DNA of 64,000 nt from Calliopum simillimum (lineage: Eukaryota > Arthropoda > Insecta > Diptera > Lauxaniidae): positions 106,654,897 through 106,718,896 of the forward strand of contig OX638370.1 of assembly GCA_951812925.1 (NCBI GenBank). Reading direction: 5' to 3'. The position numbers and the translations under genes are program-made. How positions within the stretch are numbered: the stretch's first letter is position 1; every line of letters starts with the position of its first letter. The notes beneath the pieces are model-generated. The model did no database searches, was not told where the DNA came from, and saw nothing but the letters and a program-made list of their open reading frames with translations. Shown in pieces: positions 23,591-34,660 of this stretch.

Positions 23591-25083
23591 TAGAGAGGAT
23601 CAATTTGTTCCAAGCCAAATTTTTCCACTTACTTTCATTCAGTTTCGGATTCTCCGTTAAAATCTAAGTTAGAAACTCCTTGGGACCATATATCTGCGGT
23701 GAATTTCGACTCAGCCAAAAATCGTTTGAAGTTTTGGGTTTCTTTCGCTGTTGCGAGATTGTCTTTGATAATTTATAACTTCCGAACAACTTGTTTTATT
23801 GCTATGATTTTAGCACCGTTAGAAAGGTGTTGTTGCGTAGTAAGAACGCTTTGTCTTATTTATTGAAAAAAATTATCTGGTTCAAAAGTTATGACCTTTT
23901 GAATGAAAATATATAAAAACTTTATACAAAATGTACCAAAAATTTCATCTTTTTTAAAACAAAAATATACTTTTAAATTTTTTTTATAGTGTATAAAAAG
24001 AACTATCTAGAGAGGGTCTATTCATCCAGATACGGCTAGGCATTTCAAAGTTATGACCTTTTGAATAAAAACAAATACAGACTTCATACAAAGTATATTA
24101 GAAATTTAATCTTCCAAAAACAAAAAAACCGTTATTTTTGAATTTTTTTCTATAGCTCATCAAAACGCCTTTCCAACGCAGTCCTGTTCTTTAAGATACG
24201 GCTAGCAATTCCAAAGTTATGACATTTTGAATGTGAGCAGATGAGAACTGTTGAGTGAAAAAATATTTAAAACAAAGTTGAACAAAAAAAATTTTTTTTT
24301 TTTTATAAGTTCTTGTGTAGCACTTTCGATTACCATTAATTAGTAGAAAAAAACCACCAAAGGATTTTTTGAAGTTGGGTCACTAAGCGGTGCTATAATG
24401 GCTCAAAGTTCGAAAAATCAAGTATTATAGAGAAAATGTATGCTTTGATTCAAAATGTCATAACTTTGGAATTGCTAGACGTATCTTAAAGAACAGGACT
24501 GCGTTGGAAAGGCGTTTTGATGAGCTATAGAAAAAAATTCAAAAATAACGGTTTTTTTGTTTTTGGAAGATTAAATTTCTAATATACTTTGTATGAAGTC
24601 TGTATTTGTTTTTATTCAAAAGGTCATAACTTTGAAATGCCTAGCCGTATCTGGATGAATAGACCCTCTCTAGATAGTTCTTTTTATACACTATAAAAAA
24701 AATTTAAAAGTATATTTTTGTTTTAAAAAAGATGAAATTTTTGGTACATTTTGTATAAAGTTTTTATATATTTTCATTCAAAAGGTCATAACTTTTGAAC
24801 CAGATAATTTTTTTCAATAAATTAGACAAAGCGTTCTTACTACGCAACAACACCTTTCTAACGGTGCTAAAATCATAGCAATACAACAAGTTGTTCGGAA
24901 GTTATAAATTATCAAAGACAATCTCGCAACAGCGAAAGAAACCCAAAACTTCAAACGATTTTTGGCTGAGTCGAAATTCACCGCAGATATATGGTCCCTA
25001 GGAGTTTTTAACTTAGATTTTAACGGAGAATCCGAAACTGAATGAAAGTAAGTGAAAAAAAAATTTGATCCTCTCTAATGTAA
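23591..25083. repeat. 1.5-kb near-perfect palindrome
   Basis: Arms of about 640 bases (23591-24233 and 24450-25083) are inverted copies that run from AGAGAGGATCAA to TTGATCCTCTCT with only scattered single-base differences by eye. The spacer is about 215 bases. Each arm contains three degenerate copies of a phrase such as AAAGTTATGACCTTTTGAAT followed by a run of A/T words. No protein is coded. The high arm identity implies recent origin, recent homogenisation, or an assembly artefact. Confidence 0.88.
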
Positions 25084-25263
25084 GTAAACGCTCTATAAAA
25101 AAAAAAAAAAATTTCAAAAAATTTATATTTGAATGAAAAAAACACAAGTTTCTTTAAAAAATTTTGAACTTTTCAGTAATCCCCATACAAAATACACTAT
25201 GGACACAGAGTGCCCAGAAACACGAAAATAGGTTGGCCAGCCTATGCACGGTCCTAAGGTTAA

Positions 25264-25950
25264 ATCAGTTAATAGGGTACTTCTCAGGGTGGTGCACTCT
25301 CACTTCTGATTTGGAATATAGTTTTCAACACGGTACTACACCAGCTCATACAAATAGTGTTGGTATCAGGACTGTTTCTTGGCATGGTCAGTAATATCAT
25401 GGAAAAATGGAAAACACTCAGGATGAGCAATTCTCATGGTGTACAGAATGTGGTCTACGGGTTGACACAGCCAAATTGGACCTCATGTTCTTTTTTACAA
25501 AAAATAAAATTCCTATCTTTCATCTTTCTCGATTGAAGCGACAATCTCTACCAATTTCGAAATCGTCTAAATATCTTGGAGTCTTTCCAGATATGAGCCT
25601 AAATTGGAAGTAAAATATATGTAGAACAAAGATGCAAGAAAGCCATAGCGCGTCTAGTGCTATTCATTAAATTCATTACCTCATTCAGTGCAACTGAATT
25701 AGGGTTACCTCTTGGACTTTCCAACTACCCAACTGATTACATCTGCCCGAGAGAAACACTGGTATGTAGTTTCCCGAAAGAACTCAAAGGGTTGAAAGTA
25801 CGCCCAGCCTAAGTTTTGCAGCTAGCATATACGCAGTTGGTTCGAAGATGGACTGTGGAGTTATTGCTGGTATATTTTCAAAAGACCACATTCTTTTGCT
25901 TATCCAATTCAGCTAGTTTCTTTCAGAAGTTTATGCCCTTTTTTTATCAC
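25264..25950 (+). pseudogene. RT + RNase H non-LTR retrotransposon, 3' half of the split copy
   Basis: After 25264 the + strand reads the RT block GTSQGGALS and an IWNIVFNTVLHQL segment, then a frame with LRVDTAKLDLMFF and SLPISKSSKYLGVFPDM (the strand-end block of I/R1-type RTs). Near 25839 comes GSKMDCGVIAGIFS, the start of an RNase H domain. Frames shift several times and the RNase H part ends in stops. The YADD segment is deleted. Together with 21357-21483 it is one dead copy, and a sister copy lies at 28430. Confidence 0.8.
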
Positions 25951-27900
25951 CTGAATTTTGTATTATAAAAATCTCAGGTTATAGATTACATGGCTCAACT
26001 TCTTTGAAGATTACTTTCTTTAAAAGAAATGAGGTTCACAAAATGCTCTTTTATTGATATGTTTCTGATTCAATGGTCAACTTAAAGATATATTAAAAAA
26101 TTTTTTAGCTCTTCTGTGAAATTGGAACAGGGGAATTAAAGGCTCTATCCAATGAAATATCATGCTTATATGTTTTGAAAATAATTGAATTATCACTCTT
26201 TTTCTCACATTCCGCGATTTTCAAAACAAATCCTTCGTGTATTTGATATTTTGACATTTTGTATTTGACTATTGCTAATGACCACGTTTTGTATTATTCG
26301 GCTGTATTGACCACTCATAGAATTTCTTATAAGTATTATTCTGCCTTTATCAGATTTTTTGGCTTACACCTACCTTTGCGATATTTTTATCTCTTTGCTT
26401 CTCAACGTGGAGTAACCTTTTAAAAGTTTTATTCAATTTTTCAATAGTAGAAATCAGCATTTTTGAGACAATCTGACATTTTTGTCTCTAAGTGATAAAC
26501 TTTATTTATTTTAATCATGTCAATTTCGTATCAAACTACAACATGTTGGTTGGTTAACATTTATGCAATATTTAATAAAAACTACCATTTACCATTTTAA
26601 TAAGATCAATTTTTCATAAAATCTCTCACATGATTATGTTTGGTATGAACAGTGTAAAGTTTTCCAGTTGTCAATTTACTTATATTTTTACAATATGAAA
26701 AACGGAAAAACTCAGCACAATTTAAGTCGAGCACGTAATGTTGCCTGTCAAAAAGTGTAACATAGAGTTGGTAATGGGATTAGAAGTGCAAGTTAGTTAC
26801 GAGTATAAAAATCGCTATGGGGGAACATGTCCAGTAGGTTAAAAGGCAACTGACAAAGAACAATTTATAAACATTTTTATTTTGTACAGAGCGTAAACTG
26901 AAGAAATTAAATTTATTTTAAATTGAACATTGAAGAATACTTAAGTCATCAATCATTTAGAAAAAATCTTAAAGTTTTTCTTTAACTGATCAAAGAAGTT
27001 GGCAATCCTAAATTTGAACAACTCTTAAATTTCTTATCATTTCGCATTGAATTGCTTGATCTCGAGATTTATGCTCTTCATCTCTCTCTCTTTATTCGAA
27101 ATGCTCTCGAAACGTCATCACACTTCCTTCATGCTAAGTATTTTCGCCATTCATAGCTCAATTAATTCCACCATACATCGTTGGGTTACTTTAACTCGCA
27201 GACTCTTGGCGTCGTCTGTCTACTGAACGGCGCTCTGTTTTTTTGTTTTTGTTTTGCTGCTTTGCATTCAATTGAAGCAGTCAGTTTGTTGATCTTGAAA
27301 TTTTGTGAGGTGCTGCAGTTACGGGGTTATTGTGCAGTTACACGCTGACTGCAGAAAAACAGCTTCTGCTTTAGAACTGGTAGTCGGCCAACTTGTTATT
27401 CACGTGAGCACAGTTGTGGCTAAAAAAGTAAGGAAAGCAAAATGTAAAAAATTGATTTTATTACCTACTTATGTATAAACATTTGCATATGTAAAAATAA
27501 AATATATTGATCACTTTGTTTTTGTTCTGATTTTCAATACATTTTACAATCATCACACAAAATGTATTTCCTTTTTTTCTAAATATTTCAATCGGTTTCG
27601 AGAAACTTTCTTGGCAAATATCACTGCAGTAAAAATATAAGACAGTCTACAAAAAATACTAGTTCACGGTTAGCACTAGCCTGAAACTAGTGAAAAAGGG
27701 ATGCAGTGGGGGCCAGTTTGATATCAGTTTGTAGAGGTTAATAATTTTAAACCGTAACAAAAACAAATACAATTTTCGATTTTGCTTTTGAAATAATTTG
27801 TGTTTTGTGTCACTTGAATTGTGTGTCAAAATAAATTGTGAAAAAAATTAAATTAATGAATTAATTTCTGTTAATGTTATAATGAATGTAATTTAACTAT
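25951..27900. other. Intergenic DNA, no gene seen
   Basis: There is no reading frame of note. 27050-27420 is less A/T-rich unique sequence with CTCTCTCTCT and several CGTC words, but lacks exon or promoter structure. 27640-27720 and 28090-28270 share ACTAGT-centred words suggesting a small decayed inverted element. Confidence 0.5.
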
Positions 27901-27930
27901 ATTTAATTTATTTTAAGAAAATACTATATA

Positions 27931-28058
27931 CCCAGTGTGCCAGATGGTTCAAATTCCGAAAAAAAAAACGATTCGCTTTTTTTTTTTTGGGAATCTCTCC
28001 CGCCAACGGATCAGTAATGGATAAAAAAGCGGAGATTTGAACCGTCTGGCACACTGGG
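27931..28058. mobile_element. 128-bp MITE with TA target duplication
   Basis: CCCAGTGTGCCAGATGGTTC at the left end and GAACCGTCTGGCACACTGGG at the right end are inverted repeats with one mismatch over 20 bases, pairing imperfectly for about 28, flanked by TA on each side. Only about 70 bases lie between them, so the whole element can fold into a hairpin. Non-coding. Confidence 0.85.
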
Positions 28059-28429
28059 TAAGCTCAAATCAAAAAAAAAATTACCAAAAGACTATTTCGC
28101 ATCACAACTAGCTTCGGACTGGTGTAAAAGTAATGCGAAAGGAGTCAATTAAATTTTCTAGGACATCAACACACAAAAAAAACAGCTGTTTATATGTAAA
28201 AGGTGTTGAACTCGGACTATTACTGGGTGCTAAAGGACTAGTTAATGAACTACATTCAAACTAGTCCGTTTGCCTGCAGGGACATAATAATTAGCATTCT
28301 ATTATCGAAGAGTAAACTAAAAACGGACCCAAAATTTGAAAACGTTGAAATATTTAAAAAAATGGTTAAATAAGAGATGATGTTTTTATAAAACAAAGAA
28401 ACTTAAATGTTAGGAAACACGAAATGGAA

Positions 28430-29400
28430 ATGTACTCTCACCACTATTTAGCTTAAAGTTTTCATTAATGTAATAACAGTGCTACACCAGCTTCATGCAA
28501 ATGCTCTGAAAGTCGTTACGTATGCATATGATGTGGTGCTCAGTAATATCATGGAAAGAGCTCTGCTTGAGCTATGATCGTAAGCCACAGAATATGGCCT
28601 AGAAAATGAAGCTAATGCTCATCACTTCAAAAACCAAAATACTTAACTTTAACCTTCCTCGATTGAAAGGACGATCTCTAGCAATTTCTGAATCGGTCAA
28701 ATATCTTTGAGTCTTTCAAGATCTGAAGCTAAATTGAAAATATAAACTTAACTTAATCTCCGTTATCTTTTCTGACTATCAAACCGTAAGGCACTGAACA
28801 GTAATATGAAAGCTAGTTGAGGAATGAAAAAATAATTTTATTGAACTAAAACGTCATTCCGAACCTTCTCTCATTTGGATTCCAGATCACAGGAAACTTG
28901 AGGGTAACGAAAAGGCTGATGAACTAGCAAGACACGGCTCCTCTATTATAAGGGAGACCTATTCAGAGTGCGTATACACTGCAAAAGGTCTATGTAGTAA
29001 AAAAAAAGGATTTTCTCGCATTTACTCACCAAGGCGAATGCCAGATAGCAAGCTTTAGAAACTTGCATTATTTTCCAAGCTATCTGGCCTTCATTTAGCA
29101 ACTTAAAAATATCAGATTTGCTACCCAATAATCACACTGATATTGCAAGAAGCTTTTATACCTTCAGTCGGGGTTGCATGGATGATAACGAGAAAGAATC
29201 TCTCAAAAACTTTCTCTGCAACTACTCCGCTCATTCTTTGGCCCTATGCTCCTCCTAGGAGTTAAAGGAGAATACATATACTCTGCTCATTCTAGAGTCA
29301 GACAATCTCTGCTTGATAGCCCCTACTAGCCAATCTAATCAAATATGTGGTGCTACTTAGGCTTCGGACATCGATTTCTAAGCCACCATTTTAGTCTTAA
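28430..29400 (+). pseudogene. RT + RNase H non-LTR retrotransposon remnant, second copy
   Basis: Same family as 25264-25950. In order the + strand shows a decayed TCTCACCACTATTT (the LSPL block), TYAYDVVLS near 28518 where the catalytic YADD should be (second residue pair altered), a strand-end block near 28680, then IWIPDHRKLEGNEKADELAR near 28873 (end of RNase H). It continues with the C-terminal Cys/His region (GCMDDNEKESLKNFLCN near 29172). Frameshifts and stops are frequent and part of RNase H is deleted. A 42-bp insertion lies at 29238-29279. Confidence 0.82.
29224..29293 (+). mobile_element. 42-bp retroposed fragment with 14-bp target duplication
   Basis: ACTCCGCTCATTCT at 29224-29237 and ACTCTGCTCATTCT at 29280-29293 are direct repeats with one mismatch. 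They enclose 42 bases starting TTGGCCCTATGCTCC and ending AATACATAT. The insert matches the one at 11154-11200 from its first base. It sits in the C-terminal part of the retrotransposon remnant, so it is younger than that copy. Confidence 0.8.
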
Positions 29401-29449
29401 CTAACTCATATTGAACTTTTAAGAACGGCACAGAACGCAATTTCTATTG

Positions 29450-29947
29450 ATTCAAAAAAATCGAAGGTTTTCAAAAACTTGATTTTACAATCTAAATGTC
29501 TTCATTAAGCCGAAAAATGAAGCCCCAAAAAATTTCAGCTCGATCTAAGCATTTTAACTGGTCGCTCAACGAGCATTCTGATTTTACATTTGAATAAAAT
29601 TGAAAAATTCATTGATTTTACCTATTAACTAGTGTAGGTCACTACAGAGAGATCTAAATGTTATGAGACTACGTGTTTTTATGCAAAATTTTATTACCTT
29701 TCACAATCCGGCGTTAGAGTTAAGATTGGTGGCTTATTTCGGGAGCTGTGAGCAAATTAGTGTCGAAAAACGTGGTTTTTGCGTAAATCGTAAATCATAT
29801 TTACATACAATCAAAATGCTTGTTGAGCGACCAGTTAAAATGCTTAGATCGAGCTGAAATTTTTTGGGGCTTCATTTTTCGGCTTAATGAAGACATTTAG
29901 ATTGTAAAATCGAGGTTTTGAAAACCTTCGATTTTTTTGAATCAGTC
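29450..29947. repeat. Foldback palindrome with about 145-bp arms
   Basis: Left arm 29450-29595 and right arm 29800-29947 are inverted copies, for example TGAAGCCCCAAAAAATTTCA against TGAAATTTTTTGGGGCTTCA and GGTCGCTCAACGAGCATT against TGCTTGTTGAGCGACC. The loop is about 200 bases. No coding content. Just outside the right arm (30020-30075) is a match to the inner part of the palindrome at 9735-10510. Confidence 0.85.
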
Positions 29948-30075
29948 TAGTAGTTATATTATATAAGTATTTTATTAATTGCACTGTTCTACTTAGTTCA
30001 AAATATAGTTCAAGCCTTTGCGGAACAAAATCGTATGAAAAATGGCAGCTCAATTCTAGGTTTAGTGAATAAGTC

Positions 30076-31811
30076 CACAAATGAATGAACAAAATTAAAA
30101 ATTTTAAGAAAATTTTTAAGAGATTTACGTTAAAGTAAAAAATATCTAATAAATTGATTAAAAAGTTAGCAATTCGAGTGAATATTACTTAATCGTGAAC
30201 TGGAAAATATATTTTTGATGAGAAATCATTGATTGATCACAAGTTAAAAAACACCCATCTCTAGTTGAAATTTTCATTTGAACTTTTTGTATGGGTCGAT
30301 GAACCAATCCAGAAAAACGATTGGCGCCACTGAATTCGCCATACCCGAATTAGGTATATCCCATCAGACCAAAAAAAAATTCTCAAAATCTAGAACAGTA
30401 GGTATTATCATTTCGTTCATCATATCATGAACTAAGAAACCAGATGTAACTAACTTACTTTTTTAATTAAGTCACCTTCATAAGCACAGTGTCCAGCAAA
30501 GATTTTCTATCATACCAACCAGAAAAGTTGTTTGCACATCAACAATATTGAGCAATTACTTAGTTATGTGAGGACAACAAATTCAAGCAACATTTCTGGT
30601 GATAGAATGAACTTAAGAAAGTGATCTAGTTTTCAACCCAATAAAATTATTATGGAAAATTCTTGCACACTTAGTAAAATATTATTTCATATAATACTTT
30701 TTATTTTTATATGCACTATGATAAAAATAAATCGTAAATTATTTATTTATTTACTGTTCAATGAATTTATTGCCTTTAAAAAAAATATGGGGACAAAATC
30801 AAATTCCCACAAATACAAAAGGTAGTAAATTAAAATTCAGATTAAAAATAGACTGCAATTTTTTAAATATTTTTCTTTTTTTTTACCACATACAATGATC
30901 AAATTATCACTTCCATGCTTGTGAAACAAATTTAAATTAATTTATTTTTTCTACGCTATTTGCAATTTACGTATTTCAAATAATTTCACACGTCGCTTAT
31001 TATCAACTTTACGCTTATCAGTGATATATATCATTACTAATTTTATTTGTTTTTTTCGGTTTTATTGTTGTTGACTTTTTTCTTTTATTTTACATTTGTT
31101 AAACCCATTATTTTTGTATTTTATTATCTATATATCAGTTTAATTTAGTCACCAGCCTTGCGGTCTTAAAGATATATAAACAAACTTAAGCGTTTTAGGC
31201 TGAATTCTTATCATTAGAAGTTCTGTGTCAAAATCTGTCATCATAAAACCATTATTAACGGCTGTAAAGTTTTTTTTTTCTCTATTTTTAATTATTCATA
31301 TTTGCTCAGTAATGAGTGAAAATGATTTGCACAAGCAATAAAAAACTAGATAATAGATTTGTTAGACCTGCATTTTGGTTAATGCAAACTAATTCAATAT
31401 CAAATATTTCATATGAGCGTCTGCAGAGAATTAGCGAGACTGTGATAAACCCAACAGAAAATGATAAAGTTAAATTTATCACATTTTTGTGTTAATAGGA
31501 TTATACAAAGTAAATACATGTGTAAATATCTTTGTTTTTTTGTATGTATATTCATTATAATTTCTCTGTGACAATTCCAATGCAGATACCAAACAATTAA
31601 AGTAATGCAAATACAGACTGCACGTGTTTTGAGCAACTGCATTTGGAAAAAAATATCGCTTCATTTGTTTAAATAATATTGTTACTACAAATATAAAAAC
31701 TACAATTAAGCGAAATCTATAAGGGAACTGATGCTATTGTGGTATAGTTTTCAAATGTGGTATAGTCGCATATCTCCGATTTGGGTAAGAACCTGCGAAC
31801 GCCACTGCATT
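30076..31811. other. Intergenic DNA, no gene seen
   Basis: Strongly A/T-rich sequence, with several short frames under 80 codons and no domains. No repeats stand out by eye. Confidence 0.5.
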
Positions 31812-31813
31812 TA

Positions 31814-32667
31814 CGTAGGCTGCTATATATATTTCTGGCCTAGGCAACACTAATGTCAATAGCTAAAATCTGGCAACACCATAATAAAGTTTGACATTTT
31901 TTAGCATAAACGTAGTCAGAACGTTTTGACATACGACCATCATTTGTGTTGTTTACAGTGACTTGAAAAAATCAATTTGGCAAAAAAATGGAATTAACGA
32001 TCATTTTGGCAACACCATAATAAAGTTTGACATTTTTTAGCATAAACGTAGTCAGAACGTTTTAACGTACGACCATCATTTGTGTTGTTTACAGTGACTT
32101 GAAAAAATCAATTTGGCAAAAAAATGGAATTAACGATAATTTTTCACAACTTTCGACGTGGATTATCACGACAAGAGTGCATCGATGAACTTAAATCTTT
32201 GTATGGCGATGAAGCACCATCCTATAGCACTGTGAAAAACTGGTTTAATGAATTCAATCGTGGCCGACGCTTGCTCAAAGACGAATTCCGTGAAAGTCAT
32301 CCAAAAATGGCCGTTGTGCCAGAGAATATTGATGCCGTGCGTAAACTGATAATGCAAGATCGTCATGTGATATACCGTGAGATAGAGGCATCCTTGGGTT
32401 CCACTACAATACATTCGATTTTGCATGAACACTTAATTGTAAAAAACGTGTGTTCTCGTTGGAAACCCCATAATTTATCAATCGCTTGAATTATCAATGG
32501 AAAAATTAATTTTCTTAACTCACTGTAAACAAAACAAATAGCACTTGTACATCAAAACGTTGTGAGTACGTTTATGCTAAAAAATGTCAAACTTTATTAT
32601 GGTGTTGCCAGATTTCAGCTATTGACATTAGTGTTGCCCAGGCCGGAAATATAAATAGCAGCCCACG
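31814..32667 (+). mobile_element. Internally deleted mariner element with TA target duplication
   Basis: TA flanks (31812-31813 and 32668-32669) enclose ends CGTAGGCTGCTATATATA and its near complement. The inverted repeats run for about 100 bases (through GGCAACACTAATGTC and GGCAACACCATAATAAAG). It codes only the transposase N-terminus. A 139-base direct duplication of the 5' end lies at about 31870-32145. Deletion of the catalytic region makes it non-autonomous. Confidence 0.88.
32124..32489 (+). pseudogene. Mariner transposase N-terminal fragment
   Basis: 121 codons from ATG at 32124. Residues about 10-60 are the first mariner helix-turn-helix (GLSRQECIDELKSLYGDEAP, YSTVKNWFNEFNRG). Residues about 70-120 are the second (VRKLIMQDRHVIYREIEASL, HSILHEHL), ending in WKPHNL, the linker before the catalytic domain. 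Everything after that is missing: a stop follows and then the 3' terminal repeat. Intact mariner transposases are about 345 residues. Such an N-terminal fragment could still bind element ends if expressed (inference). Confidence 0.9.
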
Positions 32668-32840
32668 TATCCTGTCAGAAAACATGAAAAACCAGGAATG
32701 TGTTGCTGTCATGCACCAAACAAAATTTTTCCAATTTCAGTTAAACGAAACGTAAGTCACGTGTGGTTGATTTTTTCCCCTAAATGGAAAAAACGCTCTC
32801 ACGGCTAAACTACTGCTTACGATTTTGATGAAATTTGGTA

Positions 32841-33744
32841 GGGGAGAGTCCCCCAAGGTAGACATCCCCCTAAGGTGGACACACCCGAATTTTTTTTTTT
32901 TTTGCATAAGGTGGCAGCACTGTGTGCTTCATGTGTGTATTACAGTTTGGTAATACGCAGTTTTTGGTTATGTTATGAAGTTACTCCTCGTGGCTCTTTG
33001 TCTGCTGCAATACCCCGGTCGCAGAAGTTACTTGAAAAGTTTGGACGGCGCTCGGAACAAGTTCGATTTAATAAACGAAAACAGTGTTTCCGAAAACGTA
33101 AGTACCCTTTTAACTTAGCTTACGTACCAAACAAACATATTGTAAGCAAATTTGCATGATATTGGGAGCTGATAATTTTTTTGTTTTTTCCAAGTAAATT
33201 GCGTTTTTACCCTAAGGTGGACACTTTTTAAACCCTAAGGTGAACACTTACGTTTTTGTGCACAAATAATATTAAATTATATTTATATGAATGTTAAAAG
33301 ACAAATATAGTTACAGGAGTGTGACTTAAGATTGTGAGTCACACACACTGTGAGTCCAGCGAGTCAGCGGGGCCCCGGGGCAAAAAATCTAAATATTTCT
33401 TGCTAAACGCAGCAGTAATAAATAATAAATAATTTATAATTGATAATGAATAATAAATAATTAATAATGAATAATTAATAAACATGAATTTTTGGGATTT
33501 TTTCCAACTTCTAGAGTGAATTTCTAAGGTGTGTCCACCTTGGGGGATCTTTTTTCAATGTGGCTAGGCTATTTTTAAAATGGGTGATATTTTTGGTTGT
33601 ATTGAAGATATCAAAATTCTGTTTCATGGGTTGTTAGCTAATGAACTAAGGTTTTAGGAAATGTATAATTGTTCAAGATATGTTATGTTGTTTAGATTCT
33701 ACCATTGTTTAAAAGATTAGTGTCCAACTTGGGGGACTCTTCCC
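32841..33744. mobile_element. 904-bp MITE with TA target duplication, GGGGAGAGTCCCCC ends
   Basis: Left end GGGGAGAGTCCCCCAAGG and right end CTTGGGGGACTCTTCCC are inverted repeats with few mismatches, flanked by TA (32839-32840, 33745-33746). Words such as CCTAAGGTGGACAC recur near both ends and in the interior. A 94-codon frame at 32875 has no domain. The flanking sequence is a copy of a repeat also seen at 36845-36915, which lacks the insert at the matching point. Confidence 0.85.
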
Positions 33745-33749
33745 TATAG

Positions 33750-34160
33750 ATATAGGGTTAGCACTAAGGAACGATAGCATTATTGATTTTTATGAATTTT
33801 GGTATGGGCATAAAATGAACGGGACAGAGAGATATTAAAAACTGTTTGCTCTTTAGAAGGAGTTACACGCCTCTTAATGGAAAGCACGATATTGCAACAT
33901 AGCTGCTGCACCAATGCAGATAACCTTAACCCTAAGGAAGAATAGTAAAAGCTTTTTGTGTCTTATCGACCAAGGAGGGGTATAAAAACTTTTTGCTTTA
34001 TTTTATGATCAAATTGATGTTACTAGCAAAACTCTATCTGGGTTTTGCTAGTTTGACTCCAGGTCGGATTTTATAGTACAGCATATATTTGGGTTCAAAC
34101 TTGCTTTTTCAAAGTTTTTACTGCTATATATCGATTTAATACCTTCAACCAAGGTAGGTG
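33750..34160. other. Repeat-derived intergenic DNA, no gene seen
   Basis: The first 100 bases (GGGTTAGCACTAAGGAACGA and on) continue the dispersed repeat split by the preceding MITE and shared with 36845-36920. The remainder is unassigned. Confidence 0.5.
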
Positions 34161-34164
34161 TAAG

Positions 34165-34660
34165 CTCAGGAAAAGAAAATGTTCAACTAACTTACCCGTA
34201 AAACTTGGATCTTGGGCCTCAAAATCAGAAAAATGCCGAAATACTATGCCATTTTTTTGTCATAGCTACCAAATTGTTCCGTATTTTGAACAAATTTTTA
34301 GGGAATGTCATTTGCATTCGAGTTCTTCTTAATATCGTTTTTTTTTGCGCCTTTTAATTATAAGATTATCGAATAATAAATTAAAAAATATTTTTTTATT
34401 CGAAATGAATTTTCACACAAGTAAGGAAAAGTATATTCATAGATGTGTTGGCACAAAACGTTATCGAGGAGCACTGTAATGCTATTGCCATGCTCTAAAG
34501 AGTCCTTTAGCTTAATCATAGCTATAATTTTGTATTAATTATTTTTCAAAACAAAGAACGGTTTTATAGCGATGATCAAAAATGGTACACTTTTTCAGTA
34601 TTTTTATGATTTTGAGGCCCACGTTTTTCCGGTCAGTTTGTTGAACACTCTCCTTTTTTT
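34165..34660. repeat. Imperfect foldback of about 500 bp
   Basis: ATGTTCAACTAACTTACC, GGGCCTCAAAATCAGAAAAA and GAACAAATTT-type words on the left pair with their inverted equivalents on the right (TTTTTATGATTTTGAGGCCC, GGTCAGTTTGTTGAACA). The arms are diverged. No coding content. Confidence 0.65.

Larger units (their letters stand above)
21484..25264. mobile_element. Composite inserted element of about 3.8 kb with inverted ends
   Basis: The ends are TTAACCTTAGAACTGTG on the left and the near complement CACGGTCCTAAGGTTAA on the right. Next inside are inverted copies of a GGGCACNGTGTGCCC motif with TTTTCGTGTT (21668-21700 on the left, 25196-25235 on the right). The insertion interrupts a retrotransposon RT reading at exactly these ends. 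It carries a second, minus-strand retrotransposon fragment and a 1.5-kb palindrome. No transposase is visible. The class is undetermined. Confidence 0.6.

Noticed and set aside
32875..33159. 94-codon frame inside the GGGGAGAGTCCCCC MITE
   Set aside because: Starts in the terminal repeat, low-complexity beginning, no domain.
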